In this document: positions 1 through 8,283 of the stretch, piece by piece
Layout: every line of letters begins with the position of its first letter
Position numbering within the stretch: the first letter of the stretch is position 1
NCBI GenBank assembly: GCA_902561155.1
Contig: CACEOY010000004.1
Location: forward strand, 1-64,000
Source of the DNA: an uncultured Pelagibacteraceae bacterium
Lineage (GTDB): Bacteria; Pseudomonadota; Alphaproteobacteria; Pelagibacterales; Pelagibacteraceae
Length of the DNA: 64,000 nt
Reading direction: 5' to 3'
Notes under the pieces: model-generated
What the model was told of the DNA's origin: nothing
The model's database searches: none
Seen by the model: the letters and a program-made list of their open reading frames with translations, nothing else
Position numbers and translations under genes: made by a program

Positions 1-251
1 CTAAAATTTACCAACCAAACAGCTATGAAAATATTAATTATTGATGCACCAATTAATAGGGACTCGGCCATTACAAGTTGACCGGGTAAAGCGTAAGTAA
101 AAAAACTTGATGCAGCACTTTGTTGAATATTTAATCCAGCATCCTTAAGTAAAGCTCCTAGAGCAACAAAGCATGCCGCTAATGGTATTGCTGGGCTTCT
201 AACGCCTATTAATGATTTTAATCCTTTAAAAAAGATTTTTGAATTTATCAT
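1..251 (-). CDS. AzlC-family permease, N-terminal part (runs off window)
   Basis: This is the first ~83 codons of a membrane protein reading off the left edge. The translation starts MINSKIFFKGLKSLIG and contains hydrophobic segments around residues 20-40 and 62-80, with a short ALPGQLVMAESLL stretch that resembles the conserved G-x-x-Q segment of AzlC permeases. AzlC with its small partner AzlD exports branched-chain amino acids in Bacillus and its relatives. The ATG overlaps the livF stop codon as ATGA, so it is probably translated by reinitiation as the last seen gene of the liv operon. The family call rests on a fragment and is moderate; the C-terminal half and any azlD lie outside the window. 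Confidence 0.6.
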   Translation of the reverse strand, partial: MINSKIFFKGLKSLIGVRSPAIPLAACFVALGALLKDAGLNIQQSAASSFFTYALPGQLVMAESLLIGASIINIFIAVWLVNF

Positions 252-1033
252 CCTCCAAGAAACAATCGGCCTACATCAGGATTTTTTAAAAGATCATCCC
301 CTTTGCCAGCAATCGCTGTTTGGCCAGAAACTAAAACGTATCCGATATCTGCAAACTCTAAACCTTTTTTTGCATTTTGTTCTACAAGAATAATAGTTTT
401 CTTTTCGGCTTTTTGAAGATCATCTAAAATTTCAAAAACCATATTTATGTATTTTGGCTCTAAACCAATTGATGGTTCGTCTACTAATAGAATTGATGGT
501 TTCATTACTAGGGCTCTAGAGATCTCTAACAATCTTCTCTCACCGCCTGATAAAACTTTTGCTGGTTGATTTCTTCTATTTCTTAATCTTTCATATTTTT
601 GAAAAATTCTTTCAGCTTCTTCATAGGCTTCATCCTGTTTATCTTTAATATAACCACCCATTAAAAGATTTTCTTCAACCGTCATATCAGGAAATACTGA
701 ATTGTCTTGTAAGATGTAAGCTATACCAACTTTACTTAGTTTTTGTGCAGGAGTTAATTTTGTGATTTCATCACCTTCTAATTCAATTTTTCCATCGAAA
801 ATATTTGTGAAGCCATAAATAGAATGGAGTATTGTTGATTTTCCTGCTCCATTAGGTCCAATTAAACATAATGATTGAGCTTTACTGACGGTTAAATCAA
901 AGTTGTGAAGGATTTCCATTTTTCCATATCCAGCATTTAAACCTCTGATAGTTAGATGAACATCGTTAGGAGATAGTTTATTAAGATCTTCTAATCCAGG
1001 TGCTTTACCTAAAACATCGTATTGATTTGCCAT
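248..1033 (-). CDS. livF: Branched-chain amino acid ABC transporter ATPase LivF
   Basis: Cytoplasmic ATPase of a Liv-type importer, pairing with LivG under the LivH/LivM channel. The 261-residue protein has Walker A GPNGAGKST at residues 59-67, the Q-loop glutamine near 109, the LSGGE signature at 161-165 and Walker B ILLVDE at 181-186. Lack of a long C-terminal extension and the ILQD Q-loop region fit LivF rather than LivG. About 30 extra residues precede the usual domain start. It follows livG with a TAATG overlap (stop and start share one base) and is itself coupled by ATGA to the AzlC-like gene. Substrate cannot be read from the ATPase; Liv-type systems may carry branched-chain amino acids, other amino acids, amides or urea. 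Confidence 0.93.
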   Translation of the reverse strand: MANQYDVLGKAPGLEDLNKLSPNDVHLTIRGLNAGYGKMEILHNFDLTVSKAQSLCLIGPNGAGKSTILHSIYGFTNIFDGKIELEGDEITKLTPAQKLSKVGIAYILQDNSVFPDMTVEENLLMGGYIKDKQDEAYEEAERIFQKYERLRNRRNQPAKVLSGGERRLLEISRALVMKPSILLVDEPSIGLEPKYINMVFEILDDLQKAEKKTIILVEQNAKKGLEFADIGYVLVSGQTAIAGKGDDLLKNPDVGRLFLGG

Positions 1034-1767
1034 TATTGTGCTCCTAGATAAGCATCTACAACTCGCTTATCATTTTTAATTTGATCAGGTGAACCCTCTG
1101 CTAACATTTTTCCGTGCGCTAAACAGAAAATTTTTTGAGCTAGACTCATAATCACCTTCATATTGTGTTCGATAACTAACAAAGTTATCCCATAATCATT
1201 ATTAATTTTAATCAATCTGTCTATAATTCCATTAATTAAAGTTGGATTTATTCCGGCAGTTGGCTCATCTAATAAAAGCATTTTAGGTTCATTCATTAAA
1301 GCCATTGCTAGTTCAAGTAATTTTTGCTGTCCAAATGATAGATCTCCTGCTCTCAAATTTCTTTTTTGATAAAGGCCTACAAAGTTTAGAAGGTTTTCTG
1401 CTTTTTCAGTAAGTTCAGCAGGTATTTTTGCAAAAATAAATCCAGAGTCACTTGCTTTGTGACTTATAAGCATGTTTTCTACGCAATTAAGTTTTGAATA
1501 AATTCTTGTTTGTTGAAAAGTTCTTAACAAACCAAGTTTAGCGACTGCTGGAACAGGCATTTCAGATACCTCTGTATTATTGAAAACAATAGATCCTTTG
1601 TCTATTGGATGAGTTCCTACAATAGAATTAAATAAAGTAGTTTTGCCAGAACCATTAGGTCCAATTAAACCAACAATTGACCCTTGTTCTACTGAAACAG
1701 AAATATCTACATTAGCTTGAACACCGCCAAAAGATTTACTTACGCTTTTAACTTCTAAAATACTCAT
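1033..1767 (-). CDS. livG: Branched-chain amino acid ABC transporter ATPase LivG
   Basis: Second ATPase of the importer. The 244-residue protein has Walker A GPNGSGKTT at 36-44, the LivG-typical RTFQQTRIY Q-loop segment near 82-90, the signature LSFGQ at 143-147 and Walker B MLLLDE at 163-168, followed by PTAGINP, a LivG hallmark. The start codon overlaps the livM stop as ATGA (4 bp), and its stop overlaps the livF start, so the three are translationally coupled. LivG normally dimerises with LivF. The length is a little short of the usual ~255 residues but no motif is missing. Confidence 0.94.
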   Translation of the reverse strand: MSILEVKSVSKSFGGVQANVDISVSVEQGSIVGLIGPNGSGKTTLFNSIVGTHPIDKGSIVFNNTEVSEMPVPAVAKLGLLRTFQQTRIYSKLNCVENMLISHKASDSGFIFAKIPAELTEKAENLLNFVGLYQKRNLRAGDLSFGQQKLLELAMALMNEPKMLLLDEPTAGINPTLINGIIDRLIKINNDYGITLLVIEHNMKVIMSLAQKIFCLAHGKMLAEGSPDQIKNDKRVVDAYLGAQ

Positions 1768-2828
1768 TTTAATTCCACCTGTGCTTTACGATCTTTTTCA
1801 TCAATTACTTCACCAAATCTTTCTGGGTATTTTTCCCTTAACCAGCCCATCAATCCCTCCGGAAAATAAACTACAATCACAACAATTAAAACTCCTAGCG
1901 CAACATATTGCCAACCCAATATAAAAGTCCAAAGTCCTTCTTTGAAAAAATGGAATAAAGTTGCACCAATAATTGGTCCCCATAGAGTTCCTTTGCCACC
2001 AAGTATTGCCATTAAAACCATGAACACTCCCATCTCTCTTCCGTCAAATGCAACATCGGTAGAATCTATATATCCAATTAGTCCACCCATAATTCCACCA
2101 GCTAGACCACAGAAAAATGCAGAGCACATCCAACCAACAATTTTATATTTCATTGTTTGAATGCCCATTGCTTCTGCTTTATCTTCGTTATCTCTTATCG
2201 CATTTAAAATTAATCTAAATCTAGAGCCGTAAATATATTTAACAAAAACAAATGCTAGAACTAATACTAGAAAACTTAAGAAGTAAAAAAATTGACCTCT
2301 TGCTTCAGGATCAACTATTTCTGCTGGAAAAGGTGGTGTAGTGAATCCCTGACCTGCCCCGATAATTTCTATTCCTCCAGCAATTTCTCCTGCTGCAATG
2401 CCTAAACCCAAAGTACAAATCGCAAAGTAATGACCTCTTAAACCTAAAATAGCATAACCAATCGCGCCAGCGATAATTGTTGGTACGATTGCTGCAACTA
2501 ATAATCCAACACCTATTCCTTGAAAATATTGTGCTGTAGTATGCACAAAAGTTTTTTCTCCACCACTTTCTGTCCACTCTGCTAATGGAAAGAACATTCC
2601 AACTTGAACTGATGCAGTTAGGTACATTCCAAGACCATAGAAAAGAATATTTCCAAAAGAATTGTAACCCATCTCTCCACCTTGTAAGTTCCACGTCATT
2701 GCTAGAACGATTAAGACACAAAGATATGTAAGCTGAACTTTAAAAGCAGAAAATAAAAAAGGTGCAGCTAAACCAAGGATTATTAGGCCTGAATATAAGA
2801 TTAAATCTTTCTGTTTTACTGCATTCAT
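1764..2828 (-). CDS. livM: Branched-chain amino acid ABC transporter permease LivM
   Basis: Inner-membrane permease subunit (354 residues) with about ten hydrophobic segments. The family signature for coupling to the ATPase is visible as the stretch RLILNAIRDNEDKAEAMGI near residues 206-224, and a conserved glycine-rich segment (GGKGTLWGPIIGA) lies further on. It forms the channel with LivH. Its stop codon overlaps the livG start by 4 bp and its start codon abuts the livH stop (TAA directly followed by ATG), so the gene order livJ-H-M-G-F is a single tight operon. The soluble C-terminal tail is charged (EKDRKAQVELK), as expected on the cytoplasmic side. Confidence 0.93.
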   Translation of the reverse strand: MNAVKQKDLILYSGLIILGLAAPFLFSAFKVQLTYLCVLIVLAMTWNLQGGEMGYNSFGNILFYGLGMYLTASVQVGMFFPLAEWTESGGEKTFVHTTAQYFQGIGVGLLVAAIVPTIIAGAIGYAILGLRGHYFAICTLGLGIAAGEIAGGIEIIGAGQGFTTPPFPAEIVDPEARGQFFYFLSFLVLVLAFVFVKYIYGSRFRLILNAIRDNEDKAEAMGIQTMKYKIVGWMCSAFFCGLAGGIMGGLIGYIDSTDVAFDGREMGVFMVLMAILGGKGTLWGPIIGATLFHFFKEGLWTFILGWQYVALGVLIVVIVVYFPEGLMGWLREKYPERFGEVIDEKDRKAQVELK

Positions 2829-3722
2829 TTATTTTAAATACTCCCTTTTCTTTGAAAGTTTAAATCTTCTGTAAACCAATATGAATACTAGCAGCATAAA
2901 CACTGCTCCTATTCTAAATTCTGTTCCTAAAATATAATCTGCAAATTCCTCAAATAGACCTAAGCCCATACCCGAAACTGCCACGGCTGGTAAATTTCCA
3001 AGACCTGCAACTATGACTATCATGAAAGATCTAACTGTATAAGGAAGTCCTACATAAGGATGAAGAGTTAGCGTAATTGAAATTAAGGCTCCTGCGATTC
3101 CACATAACGCTGCATTAATTCCAAAAGTTGCAGCATAAACTTTTTCGGTATCTACGCCTAGAATTTTTGCTGCTCTTGCATTTTGAGCTGTAGCTCTAAT
3201 AGCTCGTCCTAATCTAGATTTTTTCATATATATAACTAAAGCGATTGCATATAAAACACTTATTACAGCAGAAAATATTTTTGAATTTGGTAAAGTTACT
3301 GAATTATCAAATAACATTGTTGTTCCATATCCTGATTGAGCAACCACAACGTCTGCACCAAAAATAAAATTCATTAATTGTTGAAATACGATTGCAATAC
3401 CAAAAGTTGCTAAAATCGAAATAAATAAATCGCGGTCTACAACTTTATTAATTACTAATTTATAAAGTGCCCAACCAACAAAAAACATTATAATTGGAGA
3501 GACAATAACTCCCCAAGCAGGGTGAATTCCAGCAAGATACATTGTGTATGCAATATATCCTCCAAGTATTACTAAATCACCTTGTGCAATATTTATTATA
3601 TTCATTACTCCCCATTGGAGTGCCATACCGTATGCGATTAAAGCAAATAAAATTCCTAAAAGAATTCCGTCCAAAGATGCTTGGACCATTAGCATTGGGG
3701 CTTTAAAAATTAAAAAATCCAT
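2829..3722 (-). CDS. livH: Branched-chain amino acid ABC transporter permease LivH
   Basis: Second permease subunit (297 residues), the first translated membrane gene after the binding protein. It shows eight or so hydrophobic segments and the LivH coupling region around GRAIRATAQNARAAKILGVD near residues 172-191. The start MDFLIFKAPMLMVQASLDGI and the segment GILFALIAYGMALQWGVMNI match LivH family beginnings. It lies about 70 bases downstream of livJ, and a GC-rich hairpin with a following T-rich tract sits in that gap, so it is likely expressed at a lower level than livJ by read-through. It abuts livM directly. Confidence 0.93.
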   Translation of the reverse strand: MDFLIFKAPMLMVQASLDGILLGILFALIAYGMALQWGVMNIINIAQGDLVILGGYIAYTMYLAGIHPAWGVIVSPIIMFFVGWALYKLVINKVVDRDLFISILATFGIAIVFQQLMNFIFGADVVVAQSGYGTTMLFDNSVTLPNSKIFSAVISVLYAIALVIYMKKSRLGRAIRATAQNARAAKILGVDTEKVYAATFGINAALCGIAGALISITLTLHPYVGLPYTVRSFMIVIVAGLGNLPAVAVSGMGLGLFEEFADYILGTEFRIGAVFMLLVFILVYRRFKLSKKREYLK

Positions 3723-3740
3723 AAAAGATTATAACCTTTT

Positions 3741-3771
3741 AAAAGAAAAGCCCCCGGAAAACCAGGGGCTT
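3741..3771 (-). terminator. Hairpin between livJ and livH, likely partial terminator
   Basis: Read on the minus strand, a 7-bp stem AAGCCCC/GGGGCTT (3771-3765 pairing with 3754-3748), extendable into the loop by CC/GG pairs, is followed by TTTTCTTTT. This is an intrinsic terminator shape placed after the binding-protein gene and before the permease genes. Such sites commonly lower the membrane components relative to the abundant binding protein. Because livH has no visible promoter of its own, partial termination is the likely role. Confidence 0.75.
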
Positions 3772-3791
3772 ATCAATGCATTAATTAGTTA

Positions 3792-5033
3792 TTAGCCTCG
3801 CTCTGACCACTTAGGTATTGGGTGGTAGAATTTGTCTGAAGCCCATTTTGTTGGAGCAACAACTTTATTCTCACACGTATCACCTTTACATCTTACTTGG
3901 AACAAGATCATTGGCTTGGCAACGTTTTGGCCACCAGGTCCAAATTTAATGTTTCCATAGAAAGTTTGCATTTCAGTGTCAACTAGCGCATCTCTAACTT
4001 TATCTCTATCAAATGAATTTGCTCTTTCGAACGCATCTTTGAATACTAATAAAGCAGCAGATGATTCAGCTGATTGGTACGGCGGTGCATAACCAAATTC
4101 TTTTTTAAAGTCTTTGTCATATTTTTTACCTGAACCAAAAAACTTATCTTTGTAGCTTAAGTTTTTATGCCACTGAGAAGCACATAGTGCGTATTCTGAA
4201 TTCTTTCCATGTTGTTTAGAAAGTTTTGCAGCATCGCAATGTGTCATCGCTAACATTGGAACATCAACTTTCATCTCAGAAATTTGTCTGATTGCAGTTA
4301 ATGCGCCTTTAGTGTGGCCAGATACAACAAGTACATCAGGTTTAGTTGCTTTAACTTTAGCTAATGTAGCAGCCATATCATTTAACTCTTTTGGTAATTT
4401 ATCATCGATTATAATCTCTGATCCAGTTCTTTTAGCTGCATCTAAGATACCAAGTCTCACGTCTTGTGAGAATGCATCTTGTTCAAATGCTTGCGCTATT
4501 CTAACTGGCTTACCACCATTTTTTTCAACAGCAAGATCGATTGCTACTTCAAGATATTGGTTAGCAGGTGATAACACCGCGAACAAATATTTATATCCTT
4601 TTGTAAATAAAGATCTTGATGCACCGTTTGCTTCAACCATAGGAATTTTATATTTCTCGGTTACTGGTGCAATGGCTTTCGTTAAACCTGAACTGTATGG
4701 TCCAAGCATGTAATGAACGCCGTCCTGTTTAATTAGTCTTTCAGCTAACTGAGCAGCTCTTTTAGGGTTTGACTCATCATCGTAATATATGATTTCAAAC
4801 TTGTAACTTTTTCCACCAACTTTTACACCACCCATTTTGTTAATTCTGTCGACGGCCATGTTATAACCGTTTTGAGTGTGTACTCCATTAGAAGAATATT
4901 TTCCTGTAAGAGATATTGCAGAACCTAACACAATGTATTCACCGTCTACTTTTGCAAAAGAAGATGTGAAAGATACAAGTGCTAAAGTTATAGCTGAAAT
5001 AGATGTAATAAATAGTTTTACTAATTTATTCAT
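3792..5033 (-). CDS. livJ: Liv-type periplasmic amino acid-binding protein
   Basis: Periplasmic receptor of the importer, 413 residues, with a clear signal peptide (about residues 1-27, cut after SFA) and a type I periplasmic fold of the Peripla_BP_6 family, beginning IVLGSAISLTGKYSSNG after the signal. Features include YDDESNPKRAAQLAERLI, a conserved family segment, and cysteines in the C-terminal part (RCKGDTCENK) that may form a disulfide. A strong GAAGGAG-like ribosome site lies just ahead of the ATG, in line with high expression. The AT-rich 77-base leader contains four tandem TTAA units (5047-5062). The ligand is not readable: branched-chain amino acids are the default, but related receptors bind amides, urea or other amino acids. 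Confidence 0.9.
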   Translation of the reverse strand: MNKLVKLFITSISAITLALVSFTSSFAKVDGEYIVLGSAISLTGKYSSNGVHTQNGYNMAVDRINKMGGVKVGGKSYKFEIIYYDDESNPKRAAQLAERLIKQDGVHYMLGPYSSGLTKAIAPVTEKYKIPMVEANGASRSLFTKGYKYLFAVLSPANQYLEVAIDLAVEKNGGKPVRIAQAFEQDAFSQDVRLGILDAAKRTGSEIIIDDKLPKELNDMAATLAKVKATKPDVLVVSGHTKGALTAIRQISEMKVDVPMLAMTHCDAAKLSKQHGKNSEYALCASQWHKNLSYKDKFFGSGKKYDKDFKKEFGYAPPYQSAESSAALLVFKDAFERANSFDRDKVRDALVDTEMQTFYGNIKFGPGGQNVAKPMILFQVRCKGDTCENKVVAPTKWASDKFYHPIPKWSERG

Positions 5034-5110
5034 TATTTCTCCTTCGTTAATTAATTAATTAATGACAAAGTAAAACAAGAATTTGAAAAAATGGCAACAG
5101 TAAGAATTAA

Positions 5111-5725
5111 TTAATAGTTTTGAGATGCCGCGACATATACAGCTATAATAATTAATACACACGCTGAGATTGTATTTAAAACTTTGGGGTTATCTTTTAA
5201 CCAAATTGATACTTTGTTTGCTGCAAACGCGTAAATCATCAAAGTCAAAAAATCTAAAGATACATATGTTATTATCAAGATTAAAAATTGAGCAGTATAG
5301 TTTGATGTAAAATCAATAAACGATGTAAAAATTGTGCCAAAAAATATTATTGATTTAGGACTTAATCCTGCAACAAGAAAGCCATCTCTATAAAAAGAAA
5401 AAATAGACTTTAAATTTTTATTTCCAGAACTAATCATTTTTATTTTTGAAGTGTAAGTGTCGTAAGCTAAGTAGATGATATATAAAATTCCAGCCCATTT
5501 TAACATTTGTAGAATATCCGGATTATCACTTAAAAAAGTTCCAATAAAAAATACAACTAGGATACCCTGACAAAAATTTGCAGATATATCTCCAAATGCT
5601 GTCCACACAGAATTTTTAATTCCATAATTTAATGTATGAGAAACTATTACAACACGCGGTGGTCCTGGAGTGATAAATAAAAATAAAATTATTTGTAAAA
5701 ATATTAAAAAATCAGTGGGAAACAT
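5111..5725 (-). CDS. LysE/RhtB-family amino acid exporter
   Basis: A 204-residue inner-membrane protein with about six hydrophobic segments and the TPGP motif at residues 19-22, the signature of the LysE/RhtB translocators. Members export amino acids or related small molecules (lysine, homoserine, threonine, leucine). Residues FFIGTFLSDNPDILQMLKWAGILYI continue the family pattern of the second and third segments. Its ATG is only 7 bases from the ATG of the divergently read TIGR03643 gene, so its promoter must lie inside that neighbour. Substrate unknown. Confidence 0.85.
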   Translation of the reverse strand: MFPTDFLIFLQIILFLFITPGPPRVVIVSHTLNYGIKNSVWTAFGDISANFCQGILVVFFIGTFLSDNPDILQMLKWAGILYIIYLAYDTYTSKIKMISSGNKNLKSIFSFYRDGFLVAGLSPKSIIFFGTIFTSFIDFTSNYTAQFLILIITYVSLDFLTLMIYAFAANKVSIWLKDNPKVLNTISACVLIIIAVYVAASQNY

Positions 5726-5732
5726 TATTTAA

Positions 5733-6047
5733 ATGACTATATATGAATATATGAAGAAAAAAAGTTATATTCCTCAAACTAAAGTTAAAAATCCTGAACC
5801 TAAAAAAAAAGGAACTGACTGGGTCATTTGGGCTGCTTGGGCAGACAGAATTACCTTTGAAGAAATAAAAGAGAAAACCGGAAATAGCGAGTCTGATGTA
5901 ATTAAAATAATGCGAAAAAATTTAAAACCTTCGGCATTTAGACTTTGGAGAAAAAGAGTTCATAACACTAGCATTAAACACAGAAAAAAATTTAAGTTTG
6001 AGAGAAAAAAATTAAGAGAAAAAATAAGGATAAGTGATATAAGTTAA
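5733..6047 (+). CDS. TIGR03643 (DUF2805) family protein
   Basis: Small basic protein of 104 residues. Its core, around residues 28-84, carries the conserved pattern of W-A-A-W-x-D-R near 33-39, ITFEEIKEKTG, a helix-turn-helix-like middle, and LKPSAFRLWRKRV near 64-76, followed by H and K residues. This pattern matches the conserved family TIGR03643, whose function is not established; the tryptophan- and arginine-rich small fold suggests nucleic acid contact, but that is inference. An alternative start is Met7 at 5751. It is followed 2 bases later by the glutaredoxin gene, suggesting cotranscription. Confidence 0.8.
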   Translation: MTIYEYMKKKSYIPQTKVKNPEPKKKGTDWVIWAAWADRITFEEIKEKTGNSESDVIKIMRKNLKPSAFRLWRKRVHNTSIKHRKKFKFERKKLREKIRISDIS

Positions 6048-6049
6048 TT

Positions 6050-6304
6050 ATGAAAAAAGTTACTATGTATACTGGGAATCCATGCTCATTTTGTGAAGCT
6101 GCTAAAGCACTTTTAAAAACAAAAAATGTTGAAATAGAAGAATTAGATATTTGGAAAGATCCTGCAAAAGCAAAAGAAATGATACAAAGAACGAACGGTG
6201 CTAAAACCATACCTCAAATTTTTATTGGTGACCATTATATTGGTGGTAATGATAAACTTCAGGCTGCAAATAGAAGCGGCGAGTTAGATAAATTACTCAC
6301 TTAA
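6050..6304 (+). CDS. grxC: Glutaredoxin 3 (GrxC type)
   Basis: An 84-residue dithiol glutaredoxin. The active site is C12-S-F-C15 (the usual form is CPYC), followed by the cis-proline loop TIPQIF and the glutathione-binding GGNDKL segment. It reduces protein disulfides and mixed disulfides with glutathione and typically serves as electron donor to reductases. The active-site middle residues SF instead of PY should alter the redox potential; such variants are known in glutaredoxins. It forms a two-gene unit with the TIGR03643 gene and converges on the PfkB kinase gene one base later. Confidence 0.92.
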   Translation: MKKVTMYTGNPCSFCEAAKALLKTKNVEIEELDIWKDPAKAKEMIQRTNGAKTIPQIFIGDHYIGGNDKLQAANRSGELDKLLT

Positions 6305-6305
6305 C

Positions 6306-7205
6306 TTATTTTAAATCTGTTAATAAGGGCATAGAATTACCTGCACCAAGTTTTAATGTTGATAAACCTGCCACTTGATTAGCAATATTTAAACACTCCT
6401 TAATACTTTTATTCTTTGACAAAGCGTAGGCCAATCCACCGTTAAAAGCATCACCTGCACCAGTTGTATCTTCAACTTTTTTAAATGGAAGAGCTTTAAT
6501 ATAGATTTCCTCATTGCCATCGGAATAAAAAAGTCCCTTTTCTCCCAAAGTAATTATTACCTTTTTAAGTCCTAACGCTAAAAGTTTTTTTGCGCTTTCT
6601 TTTGCATCACTTTCATTATTAATTTTTACTCCGGTATAGAATTCTGACTCTGCTTCATTCGGAGTAAAATAGTCAGCTAAAGTAAAAAATTCCTTATCTA
6701 ATTTACATGCAGGTGCAGGGTTCAAAATGTTTATCAACCCATTTTCTTTAGCTGCTTTCAAACAATGTAACGTCACTTCTATTGGTATTTCTAATTGAGT
6801 TAAGAATATTTTTGATTTTTTTATTATATTTATATCTATTTCATCTTTAGTAAAACTCGCTGGGGCACCTCTAATAACAGTAATTGCATTCTGTCCAGTA
6901 TTACTATCAACGTGGATCCCTGCAACTCCTGTTTGATGCTCTTTTGAAATTATGATGTTAGATGTATCTATTTTATTTTGTTTAAGAGAGTCTAAAGCAA
7001 GTTTACCGTAATCATCATTTCCAATTTTAGAAATAAAGTTCACATTGCATCCCAATCTTGCTAGAGCTATTGCTTGATTGCAACCTTTCCCACCCGGGCC
7101 AATATTATATTTATCACCAAGGATGGTTTCACCAGTTGTTGGAATTTTATTTGCTGAAAAACTTAAGTCTGCAACAAATATACCTAGAACAGTAACTTCA
7201 CTCAT
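6306..7205 (-). CDS. rbsK: Ribokinase (PfkB family sugar kinase)
   Basis: A 299-residue PfkB kinase. The substrate-binding motif GPGGKGCNQA is at residues 37-46, and the anion-hole/catalytic motif DTTGAGDAFNGG begins at 246 with the catalytic base D252. The segment FTPNEAESEFYTG resembles the ribokinase TPNE motif. The probable reaction is ATP-dependent phosphorylation of ribose to ribose-5-phosphate, though other nucleoside or sugar substrates are possible because no ribose transport genes are nearby. Its start overlaps the ccdA stop by one base (TAATG), so it is translated with ccdA. Confidence 0.85.
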   Translation of the reverse strand: MSEVTVLGIFVADLSFSANKIPTTGETILGDKYNIGPGGKGCNQAIALARLGCNVNFISKIGNDDYGKLALDSLKQNKIDTSNIIISKEHQTGVAGIHVDSNTGQNAITVIRGAPASFTKDEIDINIIKKSKIFLTQLEIPIEVTLHCLKAAKENGLINILNPAPACKLDKEFFTLADYFTPNEAESEFYTGVKINNESDAKESAKKLLALGLKKVIITLGEKGLFYSDGNEEIYIKALPFKKVEDTTGAGDAFNGGLAYALSKNKSIKECLNIANQVAGLSTLKLGAGNSMPLLTDLK

Positions 7206-7918
7206 TAACCAAGCTTAGTTAGAAAAGGAAAAGTTGTCAAAATATAATAGCTTATAACCTGTATTGAATTTGTAAGTATCAAAATACCAGTGATCAACAA
7301 AATTACTCCACCGCCTGTTTTAACTTTTGAGTAGTGTTTGCCAAACCCTTTTTTAGAGTTTAAAAAAATCGTCATATAATAACCAGAAAGTATAAAAGGT
7401 ATTGCAAGCCCAAGAGAGTAAAAAGATAGTAATATTACTCCACTTACTATAGTTGTTTCAGTAGCTGACAAAGCTAAAATTGAACCTAATACAGGACCTA
7501 TACAAGGCGTCCATCCAAAAGCAAACGCAGCGCCTACAACAAAAGGAAAAACAAAATTATCTTTATAATTTCCGGTATCTATTTTCTTATCTTGATTAAG
7601 AAAATTAAAATTTAAAATACCTATAAAATTAAGAGAAAATAAAATAATTATAATACCAGCGGCTATCCTAAGTTCTTTACCAAAAAAGATTAATACATTC
7701 CCTAGAAATGATGCGGCCATTCCTAGGCTAATGAAAACAAAAGAGAATCCTAAAGCAAAAATAATTGTTTTAATCAGAACAACTTTTTTATCCTTATCTA
7801 TTTCATCGAGTTTTTTTCCTGTGATGTAAGATATGTAACCAGGTATTATAGGTAAAACACAAGGAGTTAAGAAGCTTATAAATCCAGCGCCAAAAGCTAA
7901 GAATGATTTAATTAACAT
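7205..7918 (-). CDS. ccdA: CcdA-type thiol-disulfide electron carrier
   Basis: A 237-residue inner-membrane protein of the DsbD/CcdA family with six predicted membrane segments. The two redox cysteines sit in the family motifs FLTPCVLPIIPGY (C20) and GWTPCIGPV (C139). It passes electrons from cytoplasmic thioredoxin across the membrane to keep periplasmic thiols reduced, mainly for cytochrome c maturation. The short length without thioredoxin-like domains indicates CcdA rather than full DsbD. It starts 23 bases from a divergent small membrane gene. Confidence 0.92.
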   Translation of the reverse strand: MLIKSFLAFGAGFISFLTPCVLPIIPGYISYITGKKLDEIDKDKKVVLIKTIIFALGFSFVFISLGMAASFLGNVLIFFGKELRIAAGIIIILFSLNFIGILNFNFLNQDKKIDTGNYKDNFVFPFVVGAAFAFGWTPCIGPVLGSILALSATETTIVSGVILLSFYSLGLAIPFILSGYYMTIFLNSKKGFGKHYSKVKTGGGVILLITGILILTNSIQVISYYILTTFPFLTKLG

Positions 7919-7941
7919 AAATTAATGATACAATTATCATA

Positions 7942-8283
7942 ATGATTATTAAATACATAAGTTTTTTACTAGGGTTAATATGGTCCTACTCATTTATTAA
8001 AACTCAATCAATTTTTAGTAATAAAACTGCGTTATTATTCAAAATATTTATTTCAAAAGTATCATGGTTTACTTTCGTTGCAGCCTGTTATTTTGGTTAC
8101 AAAAACTTTTCATTTAAGGCAACATTAATTGGTATTGCTATAGCTGTAATCATTGTACATTTGAGTTTTTTCTTTTTATCTAATTATTTTAGCAAAAGAA
8201 TAGGACAAGATAATCTTATAAAAATTAAAACAGTATTTGAGTATGCGTTAATTGCCTTTATTGTGTATTTTGTTTTTTTTTAG
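7942..8283 (+). CDS. Small four-helix membrane protein, unknown
   Basis: I do not recognise this 113-residue protein. It has four hydrophobic segments, about residues 2-20, 34-53, 60-83 and 98-113, separated by short basic loops (SNKTALLFK, YKNFSFK, KRIGQDNLIKIK). The small size and basic loops resemble small multidrug-resistance-like or EamA-half proteins, but no motif proves this. It is divergent from ccdA with a 23-base gap and its TAG stop overlaps the converging histidine phosphatase stop by 4 bases. Confidence 0.6.
   Translation: MIIKYISFLLGLIWSYSFIKTQSIFSNKTALLFKIFISKVSWFTFVAACYFGYKNFSFKATLIGIAIAVIIVHLSFFFLSNYFSKRIGQDNLIKIKTVFEYALIAFIVYFVFF

Noticed and set aside
4312-4713. 133-codon plus-strand open frame
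   Set aside because: Antisense to the well-supported binding-protein gene, with no family pattern.
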